Of a stretch of 64,000 bases of DNA, positions 54,708-62,950 are shown in pieces. This DNA comes from Ignavibacteriota bacterium (lineage in GTDB: Bacteria; Bacteroidota; Ignavibacteria; UBA10030): the NCBI GenBank assembly GCA_003170475.1, contig PMZI01000079.1:15191-79190 (forward strand). The letters are read 5' to 3'. The stretch's first letter is position 1; each line of letters begins with the position of its first letter. The position numbers and the translations under genes are program-made. The notes under the pieces were generated by a model that was not told the origin of the DNA, made no database searches, and saw only the letters and a program-made list of their open reading frames with translations.

Positions 54708-55382
54708 GTGAGCCAATTCTCGAGTACATATGCCCTGATTCGCAAAGACGTCCATTCAGAACTCAGGACTCGGTATGCCCTGAATGCGCTGCTCATGTTT
54801 GTCGTGACGGCGGTTGCCACGATCCTGTTCGCCTTGCGATCGGATCAACCGACTTCCAGCGTGTTGTCGGGACTCTACTGGGTGGTTGTCTTTTTCACGG
54901 CGATGTCCGGACTCTCCCGCACATTTGTCAGCGAGGAAGAGAGAGGGACGACAATGACGCTTCAACTCATTGCATCTCCTTCTACTGTCTACTTCGCAAA
55001 GCTCTTGTTTAATACGGCGCTGACGTTCTCGATGACAATTGCGGTGACGATTCTCTACATGACGGTCTTCTCGAATTCGTTTGTCATTAAGACGTTTTCC
55101 ATTTTTGCCGGCACCGTAATTCTGGGAAGCCTTGGTTTTGCAGCGGCCTCGACGATCATCGCCGCCATTGTGGCCAAAGCAAATACCCGGGGGACTCTGT
55201 ATCCGGTTTTGTCTTTTCCCATTCTTATCGTTCTCCTGATGACAGTTATGGGTGCGACGACGAAAGCTCTCGATGGAGAGGAGTTCGCAACGGCTCTCCC
55301 AGATTTTCAGATCCTGATCGGATATTTTCTTGCCATGACAGGCGGATCGTATCTTCTTTTTGAATATGTATGGAAGGACTAG
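54708..55382 (+). CDS. ccmB: Heme-export ABC transporter permease CcmB
   Basis: A 224-residue permease with six hydrophobic helices. IRKDVHSELRTRYALNALLMF at the N-terminus and SEEERGTTMTLQLIASP in the first loop are typical of CcmB. The start appears to be GTG, 53 nt after ccmA. It partners CcmA. Confidence 0.9.
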   Translation: MSQFSSTYALIRKDVHSELRTRYALNALLMFVVTAVATILFALRSDQPTSSVLSGLYWVVVFFTAMSGLSRTFVSEEERGTTMTLQLIASPSTVYFAKLLFNTALTFSMTIAVTILYMTVFSNSFVIKTFSIFAGTVILGSLGFAAASTIIAAIVAKANTRGTLYPVLSFPILIVLLMTVMGATTKALDGEEFATALPDFQILIGYFLAMTGGSYLLFEYVWKD

Positions 55383-55383
55383 A

Positions 55384-56088
55384 ATGACGTTTGTAAAGTA
55401 CGGTTCCATTCTACTGATTACGTTTGTCCTTTTCGCCGGGATAGCGATTCCGCTCTCGCCGTCGCCACAAAACTGGCTGCAATTCCCGGTCATTCCCGGC
55501 CTCGAGGAAAAAGCACGCAACATTCTCTATCATGTTCCGATTGCATGGACGACTGTTGTCGCGTTTCTCGTCAGTACCTTTTATGGTTTTCGATATCTTA
55601 AGACGAGAAACATTGATTATGATATTAAGTCTGTTTCCTCTGCGGGGCTCGGTTTCATGTTTTGCTTTCTCGCGACCGTTACCGGAGCTTTGTGGGCAAA
55701 GTTCAACTGGGGATCATTCTGGAATTGGGATCCAAGAGAAACTTCCATCTTCGTTCTGTTGTTGATCTATGGAGCATATTTTGCGCTCCGCTCAGCTCTT
55801 GAGACAGAGGAGAAACGCGCAACCCTCTCGGCGGTCTATTCCATGATTGCCGGAATCACTGTCCCGTTCTTTATTTTTGTGATGCCCAGGATCATGAGCG
55901 GCCTTCATCCCGGGGCAAAAGGTGATGCAGAGGGTTCAGGTCCGGTGGTGCAGATGAAGATGTCACCGAACATGCTCGTTCTCTTCCTCCTTGGTCTGCT
56001 CGGATTTACGCTGCTGTACGTCTGGCTCCTGAATCTTCGTGTGAGGATAGCCAGAATCGAATATGAACGTTCCATACATCATGATTGA
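55384..56088 (+). CDS. ccmC: Cytochrome c maturation protein CcmC
   Basis: A 234-residue membrane heme-handling protein with six helices and the tryptophan-rich WWD-type motif WGSFWNWDPRETS. Conserved histidines flank it (NILYHVPIAW; SGLHPGAKG). It loads heme onto CcmE. GGAAGG precedes the ATG, which lies 1 nt after the ccmB stop. Confidence 0.92.
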   Translation: MTFVKYGSILLITFVLFAGIAIPLSPSPQNWLQFPVIPGLEEKARNILYHVPIAWTTVVAFLVSTFYGFRYLKTRNIDYDIKSVSSAGLGFMFCFLATVTGALWAKFNWGSFWNWDPRETSIFVLLLIYGAYFALRSALETEEKRATLSAVYSMIAGITVPFFIFVMPRIMSGLHPGAKGDAEGSGPVVQMKMSPNMLVLFLLGLLGFTLLYVWLLNLRVRIARIEYERSIHHD

Positions 56089-56096
56089 GGTATCCA

Positions 56097-56243
56097 ATGA
56101 TGGATTTTTTAAGTCAGAATCAGATGTACATCGTCTTGGTGATCGTCCTGCTTATCTGGGCGGGGATTGTGTGGTATCTTTTAAGGATTGACAAGCGACT
56201 CACGCAGTTGGAAGGCCATTCGAAAAAGGGGATACGTGAATGA
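56097..56243 (+). CDS. ccmD: CcmD-like small membrane protein (48 residues)
   Basis: A 48-residue protein with one membrane helix (MYIVLVIVLLIWAGIVWYLL) followed by a basic amphipathic tail (RIDKRLTQLEGHSKKG). The size, topology and position between ccmC and ccmE are those of CcmD, which stabilises the CcmABC-CcmE complex. It starts 8 nt after ccmC and overlaps ccmE in ATGA. Confidence 0.85.
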   Translation: MMDFLSQNQMYIVLVIVLLIWAGIVWYLLRIDKRLTQLEGHSKKGIRE

Positions 56244-56629
56244 AAGCGAAGATTATTATCGGTGGCGTGGTGGTGGTTCTTGGAATTGCTCTTGCCGCTA
56301 TGAATTTTCTGGAATCAAATGTCGAATACGCTGATTTCGCGACAGCGCAAAAGACGCACAAGAAGGTCCAGGTCAAAGGCGAGTGGGTGAAGGAGCAATC
56401 TTCGAGCTTCGATCCTTCCAAAGTGAAGTTTTCCTTCTACATGAAGGATGATGCGCAAAGGGTGGTGAAGGTTGTTCTCGATGGTGCAAAACCGAACAAC
56501 TTTGAGTTGGCGACGAGCGTTGTGGCGAAGGGGAAATTCGTGGATGGTGAGTTCCAAGCAACAGAAATCCTGACGAAATGTCCATCGAAATATGAAGGAA
56601 CATCCGAAGCTGTAAAGAAGACTCTCTAG
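56240..56629 (+). CDS. ccmE: Heme chaperone CcmE, CxxxY type
   Basis: A 129-residue periplasmic heme chaperone tethered by one N-terminal helix (about 5-22) with an OB-fold domain. The heme-attachment motif reads KCPSKYEG: Cys114 and Tyr118, CxxxY, where most bacterial CcmE have HxxxY. This variant defines the so-called System I* known in archaea and some sulfate reducers. The flexible tail is short. It overlaps ccmD and lies 13 nt before ccmF. Confidence 0.9.
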   Translation: MKAKIIIGGVVVVLGIALAAMNFLESNVEYADFATAQKTHKKVQVKGEWVKEQSSSFDPSKVKFSFYMKDDAQRVVKVVLDGAKPNNFELATSVVAKGKFVDGEFQATEILTKCPSKYEGTSEAVKKTL

Positions 56630-56642
56630 GAGCGGGGGAACT

Positions 56643-59018
56643 ATGCTACTGCTGGGAACGATTGCAGAGAATCTCATACGTGTTGGACTCCTGGCCGCGC
56701 TCTGCGCGGCTTTTTTTTACTACAGGGTTCATCGCGGAGCGGCGAACAGTGTGCTTCGGTTGGCACGCACGAGCTATCATCTGGCGACGCTGCTTCTGAT
56801 ATGCGCCGCGGGGTCTTTGCTGTACTTGATCGTACAGCATCAGTTCATGTATAAGTACGTCTGGGAGTACAGCTCAACAACGCTTTCTCTTCCGTTGCTC
56901 TTTTCTACGTTCTATGCCGGGCAGGAAGGAAGCTTTTCGCTCTGGGCGCTCTATACGTCCATTATCGGGATCTTCTTGATGGTGTATTCATCACACAGGG
57001 AATATGAGGCAGAGGCGATGTCGGTGTACTCTCTGATTCTCGCCTTCCTCCTGGTGATGTTGGTTGTGAAGAATCCGTTCGAGTTGATCTGGAATGCGTT
57101 TCCCGCGGACCTCATTAAAACTGGTCCAATCCCGCCTGGTGTGACGAACATTGTCATGCTGGACGCTGTAAAAGGGCTGTGGGCACAGTATCCGGCTGAA
57201 GGCAAGGGGCTGAATCCCCTCCTGCAAAACTACTGGATGGTGATTCACCCGCAGATCCTCTTTACGGGTTTTTCGGCGATGGCAGTTCCCTACACGCTGG
57301 CAGTCGCGGCGATGCTCAAGCGGGATTACTCGTCCTGGATTCGCGTAGCCACTCCCTGGGCTGTGTTTGGCTCCATGATTCTTGGAACGGGCATCATCAT
57401 GGGCGGCTACTGGGCATACGAGACTTTAGGTTGGGGTGGTTTCTGGGGATGGGACCCCGTTGAAAATTCCTCCCTGATTCCGTGGTTGCTTTGCACTGCG
57501 TCAATTCACACAGCACTGAATCAGCGGAAGAGCGGGGCGTTCGTGAGAACGAATTTTGTGTTCAGCCTGCTGACCTTCATGATGGTTTTGTACAGCACGT
57601 TCTTAACGCGCAGTGGTGTTCTTGGAGACACCTCCGTTCATTCATTTGTCGATCCCGGCATGTGGGTGTACTGGCTGCTTCTTGGTTGCATCGCACTGTT
57701 TGGAAGTATTGGCTTTGGCGTCTTCTTTCTTCGCCTTCGCGAAATGCCCAAAGTGAAGTCGCAACATACGATCTTCTCACGGGAGTTCGCTCTTTTCTTG
57801 GGTGCTTTTGCCTTGAGTTTCGTCGCTCTCTTTGTCGCGGTGGGGACATCGTCTCCGCTCATTACCTCCCTGTTGAAAGGGAAGGCCTCCGCCATTGAGG
57901 TCGCATATTATGTCAAGACAAACCTTCCGCTCGGAATCATCATTTGCCTTCTCTCAGGCCTTGGCCAGCTGCTTTGGTGGAAACACTCAAACACCGGTTC
58001 ATTGCTGAGGAGCGTTGCGACGCCTGTATTGCTGGCGCTGGGAGTAACCACGATGATCTACGTCCTGCTTGGACCGGAAGATCTGCTCATCCTGCTGTTC
58101 GCTTTCTGTGCGGCCTTTTCGCTATTTGCGAACATGCAGGTTGGTTATGGCGTCTTCATGGGCAATCCGAAATTTGTCGGAGGCTCAATCGCCCATATTG
58201 GAATTGCCGTCATGTGTCTCGGATTTGTAACTTCTTCCCGATATGATACGAAGGCCACGCTTTCCCTGGAACGCGGCAAACCCGTGGACGCTCTGGGGTA
58301 TCGGATGACCTACATTGGCTACAAACAAATCGACAAGGAGCGCTATGCTTTCAACGTCGAGGTTGAACATGGAGGCGTCAAGAAGGTGGTGTCGCCCCTT
58401 ATGCGGTTCAATACCCAGGAGAATTCAACAATTCGCAATCCGGATCTCATCAATTTCCTGAATCGGGATTTCTATGTGGCTCCGGTATCGGTGGAGGAAG
58501 GCGGACAGGATTCCCAGAAATCCATCAAGCTCATGCGCGGACAGTCAGAGACTGTCTCAAATCTCAAGGTGCAGTTCGACGGTTTCGAATTTTCAGAAGC
58601 CCAGCGTGCTGCGATGATGCAGGGAAAGGAATTCACCATCGATGCAAAGCTGATGGTGTCTGATGGAAACGCGAAGAAACATTTGGACTTGAAGATGAAG
58701 ACCGGTTCGAAGGGGGCGGAATATATCCCCGCCGGCTTCATTGCGAGCGATGGCAAGAACTATGAATTCGTCATCAATCAAATGTTGCCGAGTCAGGACG
58801 ACCCGTCAAAGTCATCTGTGGACATCGTGATCGACCTGCCCGCGGATGATACCACCGCCAAAAGGGAAGAAACGCTCGTCATTGAGGCGAGCATCAAACC
58901 AATGATCAATCTGGTCTGGGCCGGGACGATTACCCTCGTAATCGGATTCCTGTTGACGATTGCCCGACGCGTCGAAGAAGCAAAGCGGGAAGGTGACAAG
59001 TGGAGCAAGGAGACCTAG
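56643..59018 (+). CDS. ccmF: Cytochrome c heme lyase subunit CcmF
   Basis: A 791-residue membrane protein with about 14-15 helices. The WWD domain reads GGFWGWDPVENSSLIPW with flanking conserved histidines (VIHPQILFTG; SIHTALNQ). TFLTRSGVLGDTSVHSF and a large C-terminal periplasmic domain (about 545-760) precede a last helix. It joins heme from CcmE to apocytochrome c. No ccmG or ccmH follows; a terminator closes the operon. Confidence 0.94.
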   Translation: MLLLGTIAENLIRVGLLAALCAAFFYYRVHRGAANSVLRLARTSYHLATLLLICAAGSLLYLIVQHQFMYKYVWEYSSTTLSLPLLFSTFYAGQEGSFSLWALYTSIIGIFLMVYSSHREYEAEAMSVYSLILAFLLVMLVVKNPFELIWNAFPADLIKTGPIPPGVTNIVMLDAVKGLWAQYPAEGKGLNPLLQNYWMVIHPQILFTGFSAMAVPYTLAVAAMLKRDYSSWIRVATPWAVFGSMILGTGIIMGGYWAYETLGWGGFWGWDPVENSSLIPWLLCTASIHTALNQRKSGAFVRTNFVFSLLTFMMVLYSTFLTRSGVLGDTSVHSFVDPGMWVYWLLLGCIALFGSIGFGVFFLRLREMPKVKSQHTIFSREFALFLGAFALSFVALFVAVGTSSPLITSLLKGKASAIEVAYYVKTNLPLGIIICLLSGLGQLLWWKHSNTGSLLRSVATPVLLALGVTTMIYVLLGPEDLLILLFAFCAAFSLFANMQVGYGVFMGNPKFVGGSIAHIGIAVMCLGFVTSSRYDTKATLSLERGKPVDALGYRMTYIGYKQIDKERYAFNVEVEHGGVKKVVSPLMRFNTQENSTIRNPDLINFLNRDFYVAPVSVEEGGQDSQKSIKLMRGQSETVSNLKVQFDGFEFSEAQRAAMMQGKEFTIDAKLMVSDGNAKKHLDLKMKTGSKGAEYIPAGFIASDGKNYEFVINQMLPSQDDPSKSSVDIVIDLPADDTTAKREETLVIEASIKPMINLVWAGTITLVIGFLLTIARRVEEAKREGDKWSKET

Positions 59019-59045
59019 GAACGGGAGAGGAAATATTTGATAACA

Positions 59046-59084
59046 AAAGTCCCGTCGGCATCAGCAGACGGGACTTTGTTTTTT
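59046..59084 (+). terminator. Rho-independent terminator between convergent operons
   Basis: Perfect 11-bp stem AAAGTCCCGTC / GACGGGACTTT with a 10-nt loop and a T-rich run. It may also serve the minus-strand HMA gene. Confidence 0.85.
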
Positions 59085-59117
59085 GAAGGCAGTGTTCGTG
59101 AGAGTCTCTGAGTTCGA

Positions 59118-59492
59118 CTATTTCTTTGTGTCGGTCTTGCAACAGGCATCGAGCTTTTCATAGGCCTCGGGATTGCGCTTGACACTGTTTGCGTCATAGC
59201 CGGCGTCGGCAATTGCGTTTTCGAGCTTCTCCAGTGTTACTTTCGCCGATGTGTACTTTACGGTTGCAGTTTTCTTCTTGAGATCGACTTTCGCTGTCTT
59301 GACGCCGTCAACGTTCTTAAGAGCCTTGGTGACCGTGGTGACGCAAGAGCCGCAAACGATCGTCGGCACTTTGATGATCGTTGTGAGTACTTGCGCATCT
59401 CCTTTGAGGAGATCAAGATTCTGTTTTAGTTGGGCGGCGGCGATTGCCACCGCAAGGGCTGTGAGGATGAATAACACGATGAACCGTTTCAT
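59118..59492 (-). CDS. Secreted heavy-metal-associated (HMA) domain protein
   Basis: A 124-residue periplasmic metal-binding protein. The signal peptide runs to about AAAQ, residue 21. The HMA ferredoxin-like fold carries the metal site VCGSC (Cys47, Cys50), ALKNVDGVKTAKVDLKKK and ENAIADAGYDA. A tail with two more cysteines (DACCKTD) follows. MerP/CopZ-like chaperone function in the periplasm is likely. It is the last gene of the cus operon, 75 nt after cusA. A GGGAG site precedes the ATG. Confidence 0.88.
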   Translation of the reverse strand: MKRFIVLFILTALAVAIAAAQLKQNLDLLKGDAQVLTTIIKVPTIVCGSCVTTVTKALKNVDGVKTAKVDLKKKTATVKYTSAKVTLEKLENAIADAGYDANSVKRNPEAYEKLDACCKTDTKK

Positions 59493-59566
59493 GATGATCT
59501 CCCTGGTTGATGTGTGAGGAATATGCTTTGAATGTATTCGAATATGTTCGTCGATGCAACGATCTG

Positions 59567-62500
59567 TTAGTCCTTCATCCAATCGGTCATATGTGATTTC
59601 TTCAAGGCCCCTTTCTTGAGCGCTCGCTCTTTCATGTAGCTGAAGAGAATTGGCGTGACCACAAGTACGTGAATCGCTGAGGTGAAGAGGCCACCGATCA
59701 TGGGCGCTGCCAGAGGTTGCATGACATCGGCCCCGACTCCTGTGCTCCACATGATCGGGATAAGAGCGAGCATCGCAGTGGCAACGGTCATGATTTTTGG
59801 CCTTAAGCGCAGCACGGACCCTTCGATCGTCGCGTCGATGATGTCCTGCACATTGAGCGGAGCTCGCGTGCCGCGTTCATAGTCGCGCAAGCGCCTGTCG
59901 AGTGCCTCATGCAGATAGACGACCATCACGACACCGGTTTCGACAGCGAGCCCGTAGAGTGCGATGAACCCGACCCAAACTGCTACTGAGAGGTTATATC
60001 CCAGGATGTAAACAAGATACACTCCTCCGATGAGAGCGAAAGGGACGGAAAGCATCACAACCAGCGCTTCGAGGGTGTCTTTCGTCACGAAATACAGCAT
60101 CACAAAGATGATGAGGATCACTAGTGGCATGAGAATCGTAAGCCGTTGCTTTGCTCTGATCTGATTCTCCCACTGTCCGCTCCACTGCAGGTTATATCCG
60201 ACGGGGAGGTGAAGTTGTTGATTCAAAGTTTCTTTTGCCTCGGTTACGAAACTTCCCATGTCTCTTCCGCGCACGTTCAGAAACACGATCGATCGAAGCT
60301 GGGCTTGCTCGCTCGATATCATCGGAGGACCCGGAACGATCCGGACCGTGGCTAACTGAGCCAACGGGACATAGCCGCGTCTGAAGAGGGGAGTGTTTCT
60401 CTCCTTTCTTGGACCTGAGGCGGAGGGCGACGAGCCTTCAACCATTCCAGCGTCAGGCATCCGAGGCGATCGTGTCATCTGTCGTGATCCTGAGGCAGCA
60501 TCTTCAGTTGTTGTTGTGCTGCCGGCGTTTACAGGAACCAGGACGTTTCGAAGAGCTTCAAGACTGTTGCGAAAGTCTTGTTGATATCGCACACGAATCG
60601 GAAATCGTTGCCTCCCTTCGATGACGGTTCCAATGTTCTCTCCGCCGATGGCCGTTTCGATGACATCCTGCACGTCGCCCAGATTGATTCCATATCGCGC
60701 GACAGCAGTCCGATTGATATCGATATCGACAAAGAGCCCACCCTGTGTTCGTTCAGCATAGAGATCGGCTGCTCCCGGCACTTGACGAAGAATGTGTTCG
60801 GCTTGGATCGCCAGCTGCTCAAGTGTGTCGAGATCCTTGCCGAAGATTTTTACGCCAAGATCTGTGCGAACCCCCGTCGAGAGCATGTTGATGCGATTGA
60901 TAATCGGTTGCGTCCATCCGTTTCGCACTCCGGGTATCTGGAGCTTGGCATCCAGTTCTGAGATGAGATCAGCTTTCGTCTTTCCTGGTCGCCATTGAGA
61001 CTTGGGTTTCAAGATGATGATCGACTCGATCATGCTGACTGGCGCAGGATCCGTTGATGTCTCAGCCTTGCCAGCCTTGCCGAGAACGGATTCCACCTCC
61101 GGAAGTGATTTGATAATTCCATCCTGCACTTGCATGATGCGGTTCACCTCCGTGATGGATGCAGAAGGAAGGGTTACCGGCATAAAGAGGATGTTGCCTT
61201 CGTCCAGCGGCGGCATGAATTCAGATCCCATTCTCATAAGCATCGGAATCGCAATGAGCAAAGCCAATACGTTGAGCGCGATAGTGGTCTTTCTCCACTT
61301 CAAGACCCATCGGATGACCGGTGCATACAATGCGTTGAGGAATCTTGTCAGAGGGTTCTTGTTTTCCATACGGAACGTTCCGCGTGTGAAAATGGTCATC
61401 AACAAAGGAACAAGCGTAATAGCGATGATGGCCGAACCGGCAAGGACAAACGTCTTGGTGAACGCAAGAGGGCGAAAGAGCTTGCCCTCCTGACCTTCCA
61501 GAAGAAAGACGGGCAGGAACGACACGACCATGATGGCGACAGAATAGAAAATCGCAGGCGCTACCTGTTTCGCGGAACGGATAGAGATCTCGATGTAGTC
61601 TTCAGTCGTGAGGTGAGGCTGTTTGACCTGTGCTCTCGCGACGTTGCGATATGCATTCTCTACCAGCACGATCGAAGAATCCACAACAACTCCGATCGCG
61701 ATGGCGATGCCTCCGAGGGACATGATGTTGGACGTCACCCCGAAGATCTTCATAAATATGAAAGCGATGAGTACTGCCACTGGTATTTCTATGATGATGC
61801 GAAGAACGCTTCGAACGTGGAGGAGAAAAATCAACACGACCAAGGCAACAATGAGGGCCTCTTCTGTCAGGGCTCTGTTTAGTGTGTTGATGGCCGCCGA
61901 TATGATTTCACTCCTATCATAGGCGGTGATGATACTTACGCCATCGGGCAGACCGGGAGATATCTCGGCAATTCTTTGCTTAACTCGCTCGATGACGTCT
62001 TTGGGATTCTCGCCGCTGCGCATCACGACAATTCCGCCGACAACCTGGCCTGTTCCGTTCTTTTCGAGAGAGCCGCGGCGGATGTCTGGGCCAATTTGAA
62101 CGGTTGCGACGTTTCGGACATAGATCGGAATGCCATTGTTGCCGATGGAGATGACGGTGTTCTCGACATCACGAACCGAGGTAATATAGCCTTGTCCACG
62201 CACGAAATACTCAGCGTCGGACATCTCGAGAATCTTGCCGCCGACTTCATTATTCGACCGCATGACGCCAGTCTTGACGTCGTTCAACGTGACGCCGAAT
62301 GCTTTCATTTTCTCCGGGCTGACGTTCACCTGGTATTGCCGCACATATCCTCCGACGGAGGCCACCTCGGCCACTCCCGGGACTCCCTGGAGATTGAGCT
62401 TGACGTACCAATCCTGGATGGCGCGTAACGTTCCGAGATCTTGTTTCCCTTCAACCGTATACCAGAAAACGTGGCCAACACCCGTACCGTCCGGGCCAAG

Positions 62501-62884
62501 CTGGACCTTCGTTCCTTGCGGTAATGCAGATTGAACGGTAGAGAGCTTTTCCAATACTCTGCTCCGAGCCCAGTAGATATCTGCTGACTCATCGAAGATT
62601 ATATAAACGAATGACATTCCGAACATCGATTGGGCACGGACTGCATGAACGGCCGGGATCCCCTGCAAAGCTGTAACAAGCGGAAAGGTGATCTGGTCTT
62701 CTATGGTCTGAGGGGAACGACCCATCCATTCAGCGTAAACAATGACTTGATTCTCTGAGAGATCAGGGATTGCGTCCGTGGGTGTCGTGAGCACTGCCCA
62801 GATGCCGAAGGCGATGACAGTGAGGTACGCCAGGATGACGATAAACTTATTGCGTGAGCAATAGTCGATTATTCGCTCGATCAT
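59567..62884 (-). CDS. cusA: Heavy-metal RND efflux pump CusA/CzcA family
   Basis: A 1105-residue proton-driven inner-membrane pump, somewhat longer than the usual 1040-1050. ERIIDYCSRNKF at the start, DAIPDLSENQVIVYAEW, TM4 with GGIAIAIGVVVDSSIVLVENA (acidic proton relay) and RLRPKIMTVATAMLALIPIM are HME-RND marks. Methionines near those of E. coli CusA (for example INMLSTGVRT) suggest Cu(I)/Ag(I). About 50 residues of Ser/Thr/Pro-rich sequence (roughly 781-831) are inserted in the second periplasmic domain. cusB lies 66 nt upstream. Confidence 0.93.
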   Translation of the reverse strand: MIERIIDYCSRNKFIVILAYLTVIAFGIWAVLTTPTDAIPDLSENQVIVYAEWMGRSPQTIEDQITFPLVTALQGIPAVHAVRAQSMFGMSFVYIIFDESADIYWARSRVLEKLSTVQSALPQGTKVQLGPDGTGVGHVFWYTVEGKQDLGTLRAIQDWYVKLNLQGVPGVAEVASVGGYVRQYQVNVSPEKMKAFGVTLNDVKTGVMRSNNEVGGKILEMSDAEYFVRGQGYITSVRDVENTVISIGNNGIPIYVRNVATVQIGPDIRRGSLEKNGTGQVVGGIVVMRSGENPKDVIERVKQRIAEISPGLPDGVSIITAYDRSEIISAAINTLNRALTEEALIVALVVLIFLLHVRSVLRIIIEIPVAVLIAFIFMKIFGVTSNIMSLGGIAIAIGVVVDSSIVLVENAYRNVARAQVKQPHLTTEDYIEISIRSAKQVAPAIFYSVAIMVVSFLPVFLLEGQEGKLFRPLAFTKTFVLAGSAIIAITLVPLLMTIFTRGTFRMENKNPLTRFLNALYAPVIRWVLKWRKTTIALNVLALLIAIPMLMRMGSEFMPPLDEGNILFMPVTLPSASITEVNRIMQVQDGIIKSLPEVESVLGKAGKAETSTDPAPVSMIESIIILKPKSQWRPGKTKADLISELDAKLQIPGVRNGWTQPIINRINMLSTGVRTDLGVKIFGKDLDTLEQLAIQAEHILRQVPGAADLYAERTQGGLFVDIDINRTAVARYGINLGDVQDVIETAIGGENIGTVIEGRQRFPIRVRYQQDFRNSLEALRNVLVPVNAGSTTTTEDAASGSRQMTRSPRMPDAGMVEGSSPSASGPRKERNTPLFRRGYVPLAQLATVRIVPGPPMISSEQAQLRSIVFLNVRGRDMGSFVTEAKETLNQQLHLPVGYNLQWSGQWENQIRAKQRLTILMPLVILIIFVMLYFVTKDTLEALVVMLSVPFALIGGVYLVYILGYNLSVAVWVGFIALYGLAVETGVVMVVYLHEALDRRLRDYERGTRAPLNVQDIIDATIEGSVLRLRPKIMTVATAMLALIPIMWSTGVGADVMQPLAAPMIGGLFTSAIHVLVVTPILFSYMKERALKKGALKKSHMTDWMKD

Positions 62885-62950
62885 GAAAGACCTCGCCTCG
62901 AAATCTGGATGGACGTTGAACTGGCTGCAGGCAGATGTTGAATCATTTCT

